64,000 bases of DNA from Brevundimonas naejangsanensis DSM 23858 (GTDB lineage Bacteria; Pseudomonadota; Alphaproteobacteria; Caulobacterales; Caulobacteraceae), in assembly GCF_000421705.1 (NCBI RefSeq), contig NZ_ATXN01000004.1, positions 255,486 to 319,485 of the forward strand, read 5' to 3'. Numbering within the stretch: position 1 is the stretch's first letter; each line of letters starts with the position of its first letter. The notes beneath the pieces are model-generated. The model was given only the letters and a program-made list of their open reading frames with translations. It was not told the DNA's origin and did not search any database. A program made the translations under genes and the position numbers. This document shows positions 9,794 through 19,611 of this stretch, one piece after another.

Positions 9794-11467
9794 TTATTTC
9801 CGCGTCGACGCTGATGCGTTGCGGGCGCCCTCGAACTCGTCGCCCGGCTTCCACGCGGGCCAGTCGCGCGAATTGGCCAGGTCGCGGCCGACTTCATACA
9901 GCAGCTGCACATCGGCGGCGGCGGCGTCCATCTTCCACTCCGGCGTCCATTCGTCCGTCGGCTGATGATAGCGGTTGGCGACGTAGTCGCGGCTCGCTTC
10001 ATTATGCCCGGTGAAGCCGGCGGCGGCGAACAGGGCGGGCACGCCCTTGCGCGCCAGGGGGAAGTGGTCCGAGCGGTAGAAGGCGCCCGCGTGCGGCGCC
10101 GGGTCGGGGATCAGGCGGCGACCCTCGCGCGCGGCCAGAACCGCCAGCCGGTCGTCCAGATCATTCTTGCCCGCGCCGATGACGACGATGTTCGGGTCGA
10201 TCTCGGTGCCCGGCAGCAGGCTGTCCATATTGATGTTGGCCACCGTCGTCTCCAGCGGCCAGACCGGGTTGGCGGCATAGTATTCAGCGCCCAGCAGGCC
10301 GGTCTCCTCGGCGGCCCAGCTGACGAAGACGGTCGAGCGTTCGGGACGCGGCCCCTCGGCGAACAGGCGGGCGATTTCCATGACGCCCGCGACGCCGGTC
10401 GCATTGTCGACGGCGCCGTTATAGATGTCGTCGCCGTTCTTGGGCGTGGCGCGGCCGTAGGCGTCCCAGTGGGCGCCGAACATGACCGTCTCGTCCGGGT
10501 ATTTCGTTCCGGGGAGACGACCGATGACGTTGCGCGTCTCGACCCGGTCGGCCTTCTGGCCGAAATCGATGGACATGGTCACGCCGTCCAGCGCCACGGG
10601 CTGGAAGCCGGGCGTGCGCGCCTGATCCTTCAGGGCGGCGAAGTCCAGCCCGGCGTCCCGGAACAGCTGTTCAGCGATCGCGCCCTGAATCCAGCCCTGC
10701 GCCGCCACACGCTCCTTGTCCGGGTCGGCGCGGACGATATCGAACTTGGGCGCGGTCGAGGAATTCTCCAGCGTCGACCACGGATAGCCCGCGCCCGGCG
10801 TGTCGTGGATGACCAGAACGCCCGCCGCCCCATGCTCGGCTGCGACCTGGAACTTATAGGTCCAGCGGCCATAGAAGGTCATGGCCTGACCGTCGAACCT
10901 GCCGTTGACCGGATGGCCTTCGGGCGCGCCGAAGTCGGGATCGTTGACCAGCACCAGCATGATCTTGCCGGTCAGATCGAAGCCCTTGTAGTCGTCCCAG
11001 CCGCGTTCGGGCGCGTCCACGCCATAGCCGACGAAGACCAGAGGCGCATCGGTCAGGCTGATGCGCTCCACCGGCCGGTCGGACGAGACGATGACGTCCT
11101 TGGCCCGTTGCAGTTCGGTTGTGCGGCCGTTGGCCGAGACGCTGATGGCGGCGGGGCCGTCCTGACTGGTGCGACTGACCTGGGCGACCTGCACCCACGA
11201 TCCGTTCGGGCCGCCGGGTTCGAGACCCAGCGCCTGAAACTGCTGCGACAGCCAGGCGATGGTGCGGTCTTCGCCGGGCGTGACCGGGGCGCGGCCCTCG
11301 AATTCATCGGACGCCAGAACGCGCGTCGCTTCATTCAGTCGGGCGGGGTCCACGCGGCCGGCCTGCGCTAGGGCTGAGGTCGAACACATCAGGACAGCGA
11401 TCATGCCGACGGCGGCGGAACGGGGCAGGGACATGGGCAGGCTCGACATCTGAAATGTTTGCGCCAC
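9794..11467 (-). CDS. Exported M28 family metallopeptidase with PA domain
   Basis: Zinc aminopeptidase of family M28, 557 residues, exported: signal peptide MIAVLMCSTSALA within the first 35 residues. A PA insert lies around residues 130-260 (GKIMLVLVNDPDFG). Zinc-site motifs in order: GAHWDAYG, DNATGVAGVMEIARLF, SWAAEETGLLGAEYY (catalytic and metal Glu), NINMDS and YRSDHFPLARKG. The GTG at 11467 has AGGGGG 4 nt upstream; an ATG at 11449 is an alternative without a ribosome site. Likely a periplasmic or secreted peptide-scavenging enzyme. Confidence 0.93.
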   Translation of the reverse strand: MAQTFQMSSLPMSLPRSAAVGMIAVLMCSTSALAQAGRVDPARLNEATRVLASDEFEGRAPVTPGEDRTIAWLSQQFQALGLEPGGPNGSWVQVAQVSRTSQDGPAAISVSANGRTTELQRAKDVIVSSDRPVERISLTDAPLVFVGYGVDAPERGWDDYKGFDLTGKIMLVLVNDPDFGAPEGHPVNGRFDGQAMTFYGRWTYKFQVAAEHGAAGVLVIHDTPGAGYPWSTLENSSTAPKFDIVRADPDKERVAAQGWIQGAIAEQLFRDAGLDFAALKDQARTPGFQPVALDGVTMSIDFGQKADRVETRNVIGRLPGTKYPDETVMFGAHWDAYGRATPKNGDDIYNGAVDNATGVAGVMEIARLFAEGPRPERSTVFVSWAAEETGLLGAEYYAANPVWPLETTVANINMDSLLPGTEIDPNIVVIGAGKNDLDDRLAVLAAREGRRLIPDPAPHAGAFYRSDHFPLARKGVPALFAAAGFTGHNEASRDYVANRYHQPTDEWTPEWKMDAAAADVQLLYEVGRDLANSRDWPAWKPGDEFEGARNASASTRK

Positions 11468-11506
11468 GCTGCCCCCTAAGGCCGTCGCTGTCGACCCCGA
11501 AAGACC

Positions 11507-12721
11507 TCAGCGCCCGTCCAGCCAGGCGCGCACGCCCTCCGCTGCGACAACGCCCGAGGCGAACGAGGCCTGGAGCAGATAGCCGCCGGTCGGCGCCTCC
11601 CAGTCCAGCATCTCGCCCGCCGCAAAGACGCCGGGCCGCGCCTTCAGCATCAGCCGTTCGTCCACGGCGTCCAGCGCGACGCCCCCGGCCGAGGAGATGG
11701 CGCGGCTCAGGCCCTGAACGTCGGTCAGGGTCAGGGCGAGGCCCTTGATCCGCGCGGCCAGTTGGGCCGGGTCTGCGGACAAGGGGCCGCCCTCGCGCAG
11801 CAGGGCGACGGCCGTTGAGTCCAGCCGCGCGGCCTTGCGCAGCCAGTTCGACAGGCTGTCCTTGCCGCGCGGTTTCGACAGGCGCTGGGTCAGAGCCTCG
11901 ATGTCCAGATCGGGCCGCAGGTCGAGCGTCAGCATGGTCGATCCGTCGCGCTCCACCGCTTCGCGCAGCCCGGCGGACAGGGCGTAGACGCCGCCGCCCT
12001 CGATTCCATAGGCGGCGATCATGGCCTCGCCGCGCACGGTGCGGTCGCCGTGCGTCAGGGCGATCCCTTTCAGCGGCGTTCCGGCGAAGCGCTCGCGGAA
12101 CAGCGGCGACCAACTGACATCAAAGCCGACATTGGCGGGCCGGAAATCTGCCACCTCGGCGCCCGCGCCCTCCAGCGCCGGAACCCAGGCGGCGTCCGAC
12201 CCCAGCTTGGCCCAGCTGGCGCCGCCGAGCGCGAGGATCACGGCGTCCGGCCGCTCGATGCGTTCGCCCTCGGGCGTGTCGAAGGTCAGGGCTTCGCCCT
12301 GCCAGCCGGTCCAGCGCGAGCGGGTGCGGATCTCGACGCCCAGCTCCTCCAGCCGCGCCAGCCACGCCCGCAGCAGGGGCGAGGTCTTCATCGCCTTCGG
12401 GAACACCCGGCCGGACGACCCGACGAAGGTCGGTTGGCCCAGCCCCTCGACCCACTCGATCAGATCGGCGGGCGAAAGGGCGTCCAGCCAGTCCCTGATG
12501 CGCCCCTGCGCGGCGGCGTCATATCGGTTCAGGAACGGCGCCGGCGGCTCCGAATGCGTCAGGTTCAGCCCGCCGCGTCCAGCCATCAGGAATTTGCGCG
12601 CGACCGAGGGCATCCGCTCGTGCAACACGACGCGCAGGCCCGCCTGGGCCAGACGTTCGGCGGCCATCAGCCCGGCGGGACCGGCGCCGATCACGGCGAC
12701 TGTGGAAGGGGAGGGCGTCAT
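11507..12721 (-). CDS. TIGR03862-type flavoprotein (HI0933-like NAD(P)/FAD oxidoreductase)
   Basis: 404-residue flavoprotein. The N-terminal dinucleotide fold is VAVIGAGPAGLMAAERLA, followed by the family signature GRGGLNLTHSEP, where the glycine-rich loop contacts FAD. LILALGGASWAKLGSD-like and TGGYLLQASFASG segments near the C-terminus complete the FAD site. These proteins belong to the BaiN/HI0933 group; the substrate of this branch is unknown to me. It is divergent from the Gre-type gene (47 nt between starts). Confidence 0.87.
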   Translation of the reverse strand: MTPSPSTVAVIGAGPAGLMAAERLAQAGLRVVLHERMPSVARKFLMAGRGGLNLTHSEPPAPFLNRYDAAAQGRIRDWLDALSPADLIEWVEGLGQPTFVGSSGRVFPKAMKTSPLLRAWLARLEELGVEIRTRSRWTGWQGEALTFDTPEGERIERPDAVILALGGASWAKLGSDAAWVPALEGAGAEVADFRPANVGFDVSWSPLFRERFAGTPLKGIALTHGDRTVRGEAMIAAYGIEGGGVYALSAGLREAVERDGSTMLTLDLRPDLDIEALTQRLSKPRGKDSLSNWLRKAARLDSTAVALLREGGPLSADPAQLAARIKGLALTLTDVQGLSRAISSAGGVALDAVDERLMLKARPGVFAAGEMLDWEAPTGGYLLQASFASGVVAAEGVRAWLDGR

Positions 12722-12768
12722 CGCCGCCTTCCTAGCGGGAATGGGCGCCGGGGCCTATGTTGATGGTC

Positions 12769-13251
12769 ATGAGCGTCGCCTTTACCCGAGAAGAAGATCT
12801 GGAAGCCACGGCGGCGGACCTGCCGGACCGGCCGATCTCGCCCCATCCGAACCTCGTCACGCCGCAGGGGCTGGCCCAGATCGAGGCCGAACTGGCGGCC
12901 GCACGGGCGGCCTATACGGCGGCTCAGGCGGCGGGGTCCATCGAGGCCGACCGCACCGCCATGGCGCGGGCGACGCGCGACCTGCGTTACTGGTCGGCGC
13001 GGCGTAGCACGGCCCAGATGGTCGAGGCGCCGCCGGACGGCAAGGTGCGCTTCGGCGACACGGTGACGATTGAGCGCGAGGACGGCCGCACCCAGACCTG
13101 GCGCATCGTCGGCGAGGACGAGGCCGATCCGACTAAAGGCAGCGTCAGCCACGTCTCGCCCCTGGCCCGCGCCCTGCTGGGCAGGCGCGAGGGGGATGAG
13201 GCGACGGTCGCGGGCCAGTCGGTCGAGATCGTCGCCATCCAGGAAGGCTGA
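12769..13251 (+). CDS. GreA/GreB family transcription elongation factor-like protein
   Basis: 160 residues from the ATG at 12769 (ATGs at 12757 and 12763 in the same frame are possible). A helical N-terminal part (about 30-85, with PQGLAQIEAELAAARAAY) would form a coiled coil inserted in the RNA polymerase secondary channel. The C-terminal FKBP-like domain (about 90-160) holds VRFGDTVTIER, IVGEDEADPTKGSVSHVSP and ARALLGRREGDEA. This is a Gre paralogue rather than canonical GreA, as the coiled-coil tip is not the standard D-E pair by eye. Confidence 0.82.
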   Translation: MSVAFTREEDLEATAADLPDRPISPHPNLVTPQGLAQIEAELAAARAAYTAAQAAGSIEADRTAMARATRDLRYWSARRSTAQMVEAPPDGKVRFGDTVTIEREDGRTQTWRIVGEDEADPTKGSVSHVSPLARALLGRREGDEATVAGQSVEIVAIQEG

Positions 13252-13265
13252 GGCTGAAGGCGGCT

Positions 13266-14906
13266 TCAGTAGCCGCCCGTGCCCTTCTCCTTGGGCACAG
13301 GCTGGAAGTCGCGCACGAACCGCTCCAGCAGGCGCACGCTGTAGCCCGCCGACCCGGCCGGTTTCACGTCATTGGCGCCGCCGAAGGCCATGTTGGCGAT
13401 GTCCAGATGCGCCCAAGGCGTCTCGGGCCGCGCGAAATAGCCGATGAAGTGGGCGCCGGTGCCCGCGCCCGCCCCGCCGTCGCCCGAGTTCTTGATGTCG
13501 GCGATGGTTGAGGAGGTGGCCCGCACATAGGAGGGGTGCAGCGGTAGCTGCCACAGGGTCTCGCCGGTGGCGTCGCCCGCCGTCTTCAGCTGAGCGGCCA
13601 GGGCGTCGTGACGGCTGAACAGGCCCGCATAGTCGCCGCCCAGGGCCCCGCCGACCGAGCCGGTCAGGGTGGCCACATCGACGATGGCGGCCGGGTTCAT
13701 CGTCGTGTCGGCCCAGACCACGGCGTCGGCCAGCACCAGACGACCCTCGGCGTCGGTCGAGACGATCTCGATGGTCTTGCCGTTCATGGCGGTCAGCACA
13801 TCGGCGGGGCGGATGGCGTTCCCGCCCGGCATGTTTTCCGACAGGGCGGCGACGGCGACCACGTCCACCGGCGCACCGCCCTTGGCCAGGGCCAGGACGG
13901 CGCCGACGACGCTGGCGGCGCCGGACATGTCCATCTTCATATTGCCCATGTTCGAGCCGGGCTTCAGCGAAATGCCGCCGGAATCGAAGGTGATGCCCTT
14001 GCCCAGCAGGGCCACCGGCCCCGCCGAGGGCGCGCCCTGACCGCGATAATGCACGGCCAGCATACGCGGCGGACGGGCCGATCCCTGACCCGAGCCGAGG
14101 ATGGCGCCCATGCCCAGCCGTTCCATCGCCGGCACGTCCAGCACGGTGATCTCGACCCCCGGCACGCCGGCGAAGGCGGCGCGGGCGCGCTCGACGAAGG
14201 TCTCCGGATAGATGACGTTGGCCGGTTCATTGGACACGTCGCGGGTCCAGGCCATCGCCTCGACCAGGGCCGCGCCGCGACGATAGTGCGCCTGAGCGCT
14301 CGCGGCGTCGTCGGCCACGACGGTCAGGGCGCCCGGCGCCGCACGGTCGCGGCCGGTGGTGACATAGAGGTCCGAGCGGTAGTGGCCGATGCCCAGCCCC
14401 GTCGCCAGTTCCGAAGCCATGTCGGCGGACAGGCCGGACGTCAGGGCCGTCAGGGCGCCCGGCTGGCTGTTCAGGGCGCGGCCGGCGACGATGCCGGCGG
14501 TCTGGATGTCGGCGGCCTTGGGCGCCTCGCCCAGACCCACGATCAGGATGCGGTCCCAGCCGCCGACGCCGTGCAGGTTCAGGGTCTGGCGCGGCTTATA
14601 GTCGAAACGGGCGGCGGTGACGGCCGAGGCGATCGCCTGACGCGTGGCGGCGTCCAGCGAGGCGCCGCGCGTGTCGAGCTCAGCCTCCGACCCCAGCGGC
14701 AGGACCAGAGAGCCGGACGGCGCAGCAGCGGCGGCGAAGGTCACGGCGCGGGCCTGGGCCGGGGCGGCGCGGGCGGGCCAATCCGAACGCTCAGCCGCGG
14801 GCGCGGCGCGGCGGCCTTGCGCCTCGGCCGGAACGGCGACGGTCAGACCGGCGGCTGCGATCAACGCGGCTGCGGCGAAGGACGGAATACGGGTGGTGCG
14901 GCGCAT
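13266..14906 (-). CDS. Exported M17 leucyl aminopeptidase
   Basis: 546 residues. Family M17 catalytic domain with the metal lysine/aspartate segment GKGITFDSGGISLKP (about residues 308-322) and the signature STDAEGRLVLADA, one change from the classic NTDAEGRL. The N-terminus is a convincing signal peptide (MRRTTRIPS then AAALIAAAGLTVAVPAEA), so unlike cytosolic PepA it should act in the periplasm. It is convergent with the Gre-type gene (14 nt apart). Together with the M28 enzyme it suggests active external peptide use. Confidence 0.92.
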   Translation of the reverse strand: MRRTTRIPSFAAAALIAAAGLTVAVPAEAQGRRAAPAAERSDWPARAAPAQARAVTFAAAAAPSGSLVLPLGSEAELDTRGASLDAATRQAIASAVTAARFDYKPRQTLNLHGVGGWDRILIVGLGEAPKAADIQTAGIVAGRALNSQPGALTALTSGLSADMASELATGLGIGHYRSDLYVTTGRDRAAPGALTVVADDAASAQAHYRRGAALVEAMAWTRDVSNEPANVIYPETFVERARAAFAGVPGVEITVLDVPAMERLGMGAILGSGQGSARPPRMLAVHYRGQGAPSAGPVALLGKGITFDSGGISLKPGSNMGNMKMDMSGAASVVGAVLALAKGGAPVDVVAVAALSENMPGGNAIRPADVLTAMNGKTIEIVSTDAEGRLVLADAVVWADTTMNPAAIVDVATLTGSVGGALGGDYAGLFSRHDALAAQLKTAGDATGETLWQLPLHPSYVRATSSTIADIKNSGDGGAGAGTGAHFIGYFARPETPWAHLDIANMAFGGANDVKPAGSAGYSVRLLERFVRDFQPVPKEKGTGGY

Positions 14907-14990
14907 CGATCAGGGCCCCCTCTGCGACGATGAAGGCGCCTTTATGGGCGGGGGTCCTGCGCCGGGGCAACTGCTCCGCTGACGGAAGGC

Positions 14991-15021
14991 CGCCGGGCGC
15001 GACGCCTTGTCGCGCCCGGCG
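14991..15021 (-). terminator. Perfect 13-bp hairpin after the small ORF
   Basis: CGCCGGGCGCGAC (14991-15003) pairs perfectly with GTCGCGCCCGGCG (15009-15021) around GCCTT. It lies 12 nt past the small ORF stop and 84 nt upstream of the M17 start. There is no T tract, so it may be a terminator, an mRNA stabiliser, or a protein site. Confidence 0.55.
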
Positions 15022-15033
15022 CAGCAATGGCCG

Positions 15034-15195
15034 TCAGCAGGCCGCCCGACGCGGGGGCGTCGGGCAGGGTCGGGCCCTGATGTGGACATCGCCTGGCTTG
15101 GCGGTCGCCGGGGGAGGCGAAAGGGGGCGTGCGCTGAACAGGGCGCCGACCCAGCCCCACGCGGGTTCCTTATGAGTGCGGTGAATGTCTTCCAT
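15034..15195 (-). CDS. Small ORF, 53 residues, divergent from LysR gene
   Basis: From the ATG at 15195 it encodes 53 residues beginning MEDIHRTHKEPAWGWVGALF and ending in a Pro/Arg-rich tail with two cysteines. The ribosome site is the strongest in this region: AAAGGAGG, 6 nt before the ATG. A 13-bp hairpin follows the stop. It is divergent from the LysR gene and shares the 88-nt gap with a palindrome overlapping the lysR start, as expected of a LysR target. I do not recognise the product; it may be a leader or a membrane-associated micropeptide. Confidence 0.5.
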   Translation of the reverse strand: MEDIHRTHKEPAWGWVGALFSARPLSPPPATAKPGDVHIRARPCPTPPRRAAC

Positions 15196-15270
15196 GTCCA
15201 TCCTCCTTTCTGAGAGCCTGAAGATGGGCCATGTTGGTCGCCGTCACAAACGAGATGACGGCGCTTTGGT

Positions 15271-15285
15271 ATAAGGCTGGCTTAT
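15271..15285. promoter_or_regulatory. Candidate LysR box overlapping the lysR start
   Basis: ATAAG-GCTGG-CTTAT is a perfect 5+5 palindrome of T-N11-A form (T15272, A15284), the LysR-family operator pattern. It overlaps the ATG of the lysR gene and lies about 76 nt upstream of the divergent small ORF start, so it could serve both genes. Confidence 0.45.
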
Positions 15286-16228
15286 GGTTGATCTTCTTGC
15301 GCGGATCCCGGTGGACGCCTTGCGGGTGTTTGAAGCCGCGGCGCGCCTGCTCAGCTTCACCCGCGCCGCCGAAGCTCTGGGCATGACGCAGGCGGCGGTC
15401 AGCTGGCGCATCCGCGACCTGGAGGAAAAGCTTGAGCGTCCTCTTTTCACACGTGGAGCGCGGCAGGTGAGTCTTACCCCCGAGGGGGAGCGTCTGGCGA
15501 CAGCGGCGACCGAGGCCATGACCCTGCTGCGACGAGCAGTGGCCGAGGTGGTCGAGGCGGATCAGGGCGTCTTGGCCGTCACCACGCTGCAGACACTGGC
15601 GACCCAATGGCTGGCGACGCGGCTTGGGGCGTTTCAATTGGCTAACCCCGATCTGGCGGTGCGCGTGGACACCAGTTCGCTCCTGTCCAGCCTGGGGGCG
15701 GATGGGCTGGATGTCGCCCTGCGCTTCGGTTCAGGCGACTGGCCTGGACTGGAGAGCCGGTTCCTGATGCCCGCCGTCTTCACCCCCCTTTGCACCCCGG
15801 CGATGCGCGACCGTCTGGATCTGAAGACGCCCGCCGACCTGAAGCGGGCGCATTTGATCGGCGAGCCGGGCGAGTGGCGGGCCTGGTTCGCTGCCGCCGG
15901 CGTGGCGCCCGCCGACGCCGCCCCGCTGCCGCGTCTGACGGCCGACAATCAGGCGATGGAGGTGGCGGCGGCTCTGGGCGATCAGGGCGTGGCCCTGGGC
16001 TCGCCCATTCTCTACGGCCGAGAGATCGAGCGGGGCCTGCTGGTTCGGCCGTTCGAGGCGACGGTCGCCCTGGCCGAGGGCTATTGGCTCTGCTACCCGC
16101 CCGGCCGCCGTCTGACCTCCAAGATCGCCCGCTTTAGGGACTGGGTGCTGGACACGGCGCGGACCGACCCGGCGGTGGTCGAGGGCGCGCGGCTGGCGGG
16201 ACGTGAGGTGGGGGAGGCTGGAGACTAG
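15284..16228 (+). CDS. LysR family transcriptional regulator, GcvA-like
   Basis: 314 residues. The N-terminal winged helix-turn-helix (residues 8-66) reads ALRVFEAAARLLSFTRAAEA then LGMTQAAVSWRIRDLEEKL, close to the GcvA/AmpR branch. The effector domain follows at about 95-300. The divergent neighbour is a 53-residue ORF with the candidate operator between them. No metabolic gene adjoins it, so the effector is unknown. No clear ribosome site precedes the ATG; TAAGG lies 7-11 nt before it. Confidence 0.88.
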   Translation: MVDLLARIPVDALRVFEAAARLLSFTRAAEALGMTQAAVSWRIRDLEEKLERPLFTRGARQVSLTPEGERLATAATEAMTLLRRAVAEVVEADQGVLAVTTLQTLATQWLATRLGAFQLANPDLAVRVDTSSLLSSLGADGLDVALRFGSGDWPGLESRFLMPAVFTPLCTPAMRDRLDLKTPADLKRAHLIGEPGEWRAWFAAAGVAPADAAPLPRLTADNQAMEVAAALGDQGVALGSPILYGREIERGLLVRPFEATVALAEGYWLCYPPGRRLTSKIARFRDWVLDTARTDPAVVEGARLAGREVGEAGD

Positions 16229-16236
16229 AGCGCGGG

Positions 16237-16393
16237 TTCTCCCTCCCCTTCATGGCGAGGGTGGTCGACGCGAAGCGGAGACCGGGTGGGGAGGGCCGGG
16301 TGATCCTGGCCTCGGCGCTTGCATCGCCTTGCCGCCCCCGCCCGGCTTCGGCCTGTCGGCCTCAGCCACCCTCCCCATGAAGGGGAGGGAGAA
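16237..16393. repeat. Intergenic inverted repeat, 19-bp perfect arms
   Basis: TTCTCCCTCCCCTTCATGG (16237-16255) is perfectly complementary to 16375-16393. The inner part has GAGGGTGG/CCACCCTC and CGAAGCGGAGACCGGG/CCCGGCTTCGG complementarity. It lies between the lysR stop and the groEL terminator. Short frames through it are not genes. The motif looks like a dispersed REP-type element. Confidence 0.75.
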
Positions 16394-16402
16394 GCCGTGC
16401 GC

Positions 16403-16437
16403 AAAAAGAAAGGGCGGGACCTTTCGATCCCGCCCTT
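16403..16437 (-). terminator. Intrinsic terminator of groESL
   Basis: AAGGGCGGGA (16410-16419) pairs with TCCCGCCCTT (16428-16437). Read on the minus strand, the stem is followed by TTTCTTTTT, 33 nt after the groEL stop. Confidence 0.9.
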
Positions 16438-16469
16438 CCGTAGTCTGAGCTTTGAGAAGCCGGACTTTT

Positions 16470-18131
<1,662 letters not shown>

Positions 18132-18173
18132 CTAGATGTTTTTACGAGAGAAACCGGAAACCCAGGACGTGTC

Positions 18174-18461
18174 TTACGACAGCACGCCCAGGACGTCGGT
18201 TTCCTTCATGATGATCAGGTCTTCGCCGTCGATCTTCACTTCGCTGCCCGACCACTTGCCGAACAGGACGCGGTCGCCGGCCTTCAGCTCCAGGGCGACG
18301 AACTTGCCGTCTTCGTCACGGACGCCGGGGCCCACGGCGACGACTTCGCCTTCCTGGGGCTTTTCCTTGGCCGTGTCGGGGATGATGATCCCGCCCTTGG
18401 TCTTGGATTCTTCTTCAACGCGCTTGACCAGCACGCGGTCGCCGAGCGGACGAAACGCCAT
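18174..18461 (-). CDS. groES: Co-chaperonin GroES (10 kDa)
   Basis: 95-residue lid of the GroEL chamber. Start [20 protein letters not shown], mobile loop [15 protein letters not shown], then [20 protein letters not shown] and a hydrophobic end LGVLS. The ATG at 18461 has AGGAG 9 nt upstream. An upstream in-frame extension to 18575 crosses the promoter and operator and is not translated. Confidence 0.98.
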   Translation of the reverse strand: MAFRPLGDRVLVKRVEEESKTKGGIIIPDTAKEKPQEGEVVAVGPGVRDEDGKFVALELKAGDRVLFGKWSGSEVKIDGEDLIIMKETDVLGVLS

Positions 18462-18511
18462 CTGAGTAACTCCTGTCAGGATGTTGGTTCCAGCCCTCGG
18501 AGCCCACGACT

Positions 18512-18538
18512 TTGGCAGTCGCCCTCCCCGAGTGCTAA
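18512..18538 (-). promoter_or_regulatory. CIRCE element (HrcA operator) of groESL
   Basis: On the plus strand TTGGCAGTC (18512-18520), nine bases, then GAGTGCTAA (18530-18538). The consensus is TTAGCACTC-N9-GAGTGCTAA: the second arm is perfect, the first matches 7 of 9, and the spacer is exact. It lies immediately downstream of the candidate promoter, where bound HrcA would block initiation. Confidence 0.88.
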
Positions 18539-18546
18539 CGACCGGG

Positions 18547-18575
18547 GAGTTAGGCAGGGGGGCGGGGGGCGTCAA
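18547..18575 (-). promoter_or_regulatory. Candidate groESL promoter
   Basis: On the minus strand TTGACG (18575-18570), a 17-nt C-rich spacer, then TAACTC (18552-18547). Expected initiation near 18540 puts CIRCE at the start of the transcript. The CCTTGACG box could also serve an RpoH form of polymerase. Confidence 0.6.
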
Positions 18576-18700
18576 GGGCGGGGCGGCGCGAAATTAGGCG
18601 CCTGGATGAAGCGAAAATGAACAGGCGCCCCCGGGGTCGTTCAGACAGGCTTCGCTAAAAGGGGGACAACGGATCAACCGGCTTTCGAAAGGAGCCCGCC

Positions 18701-19168
18701 ATGAAGACCCTGTTCAAGATCGGCGCCGGCGCTATCGCCCCTGCTCTGGTTGTGACGATGCTGGCCACGACTCCGGCCGCCGCCCAGAATTATCGCGACC
18801 GCGATCGCGACAACACCGGCCGTGACGCCGTGCTGGGCGCGGTGGTCGGCGGCGTCGCCGGGGCCCTGATCGGCCAGGGCGATGGACGCTATGTCGCGGG
18901 GGGCGCCCTGGCGGGTGCGGCCCTGGGCGCGGCCTCGTCCTCGAACAACGACAGCTGCGGCTATTATCGCGGCGGCCGCTGCTACCGGAACCAGGGCCAC
19001 TGGGAGCGCGAGCACGGCATCAACAGCCGCGACGGCTATTACAACGGCCGCTATGAGCGCAATGACGGTCGCTACTATCGCGATGGTCGTTACTGGAAGA
19101 ACCAGGGCGAGTGGCGCAGCTATCAGAACCGCCGCGCCCGCGACTACCGCTATGACCGCCGCTGGTAA
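18701..19168 (+). CDS. Exported glycine-zipper protein with Tyr/Arg-rich tail
   Basis: 155 residues. Signal peptide residues 1-28 (cleavage after PAAA), a glycine-zipper helix pair at about 44-76 (AVLGAVVGGVAGALIG and ALAGAALGAASS), then a hydrophilic tail rich in Tyr, Arg, Asn and Gly (GYYNGRYERNDGRYYRDGRY). Glycine zippers mediate membrane insertion in envelope proteins. A related layout occurs in the lipoprotein at 25550-25903. Ribosome site GAAAGGAG. It is a single-gene unit with its own terminator. Confidence 0.8.
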   Translation: MKTLFKIGAGAIAPALVVTMLATTPAAAQNYRDRDRDNTGRDAVLGAVVGGVAGALIGQGDGRYVAGGALAGAALGAASSSNNDSCGYYRGGRCYRNQGHWEREHGINSRDGYYNGRYERNDGRYYRDGRYWKNQGEWRSYQNRRARDYRYDRRW

Positions 19169-19186
19169 GCGGCCGGTGACATAAGG

Positions 19187-19216
19187 AAAGGCCCGGTTTT
19201 GCGACCGGGCCTTTTT
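19187..19216 (+). terminator. Intrinsic terminator of the glycine-zipper gene
   Basis: AAAGGCCCGGT (19187-19197) and ACCGGGCCTTT (19204-19214) form an 11-bp stem followed by T residues, 18 nt after the stop. It may also serve the convergent gene at 19228. Confidence 0.9.
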
Positions 19217-19227
19217 CGTGTGCGCGC

Positions 19228-19611
19228 TCAGGCGGATAGGCCTCTGCGGGCCTTGCCGATCAGGCCCAGGTGGGTGACGCCGAAGTCCAGCGGGGACTTC
19301 AATCCGTAGCCCAGCGCCCGGTCGAACCCGATATGGGCCAGCCAGATCAGGGCGAGCGCGACAGCCAGCGACTGATCCGCGACCAGGCCCGCGCCCGCAA
19401 GCAGCAGCGGCCCGATCAGGCTGTGCGCCAGATTATAGGTCAGGGCGCCGAGGCGCGGTCCGGCCAGATAGCCGGCGAAAGACAGATCGGGCGCCAGAAA
19501 CAGAACGGCGAACAGGCCCCACCCCTGACCGAACCGGGCATAGGCGAAGGCGGCGATAGCCAGCAGGGCCAGCCCCTCCAGCCTTTGCCAGCCTGATGCG
19601 ACGACCGTCAC
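19228..19611 (-). CDS. DUF4260 family membrane protein
   Basis: 127 residues with four hydrophobic helices. The pattern FLAPDLSFAGYLAGPRLGA, YNLAHSL and HIGFDRALGYGLK is that of DUF4260, whose function is unknown. It starts with a GTG that overlaps the pgi stop (GTGA), so the two are translationally coupled. A metabolic link to glucose-6-phosphate is not implied by the family. Confidence 0.8.
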   Translation of the reverse strand: MTVVASGWQRLEGLALLAIAAFAYARFGQGWGLFAVLFLAPDLSFAGYLAGPRLGALTYNLAHSLIGPLLLAGAGLVADQSLAVALALIWLAHIGFDRALGYGLKSPLDFGVTHLGLIGKARRGLSA

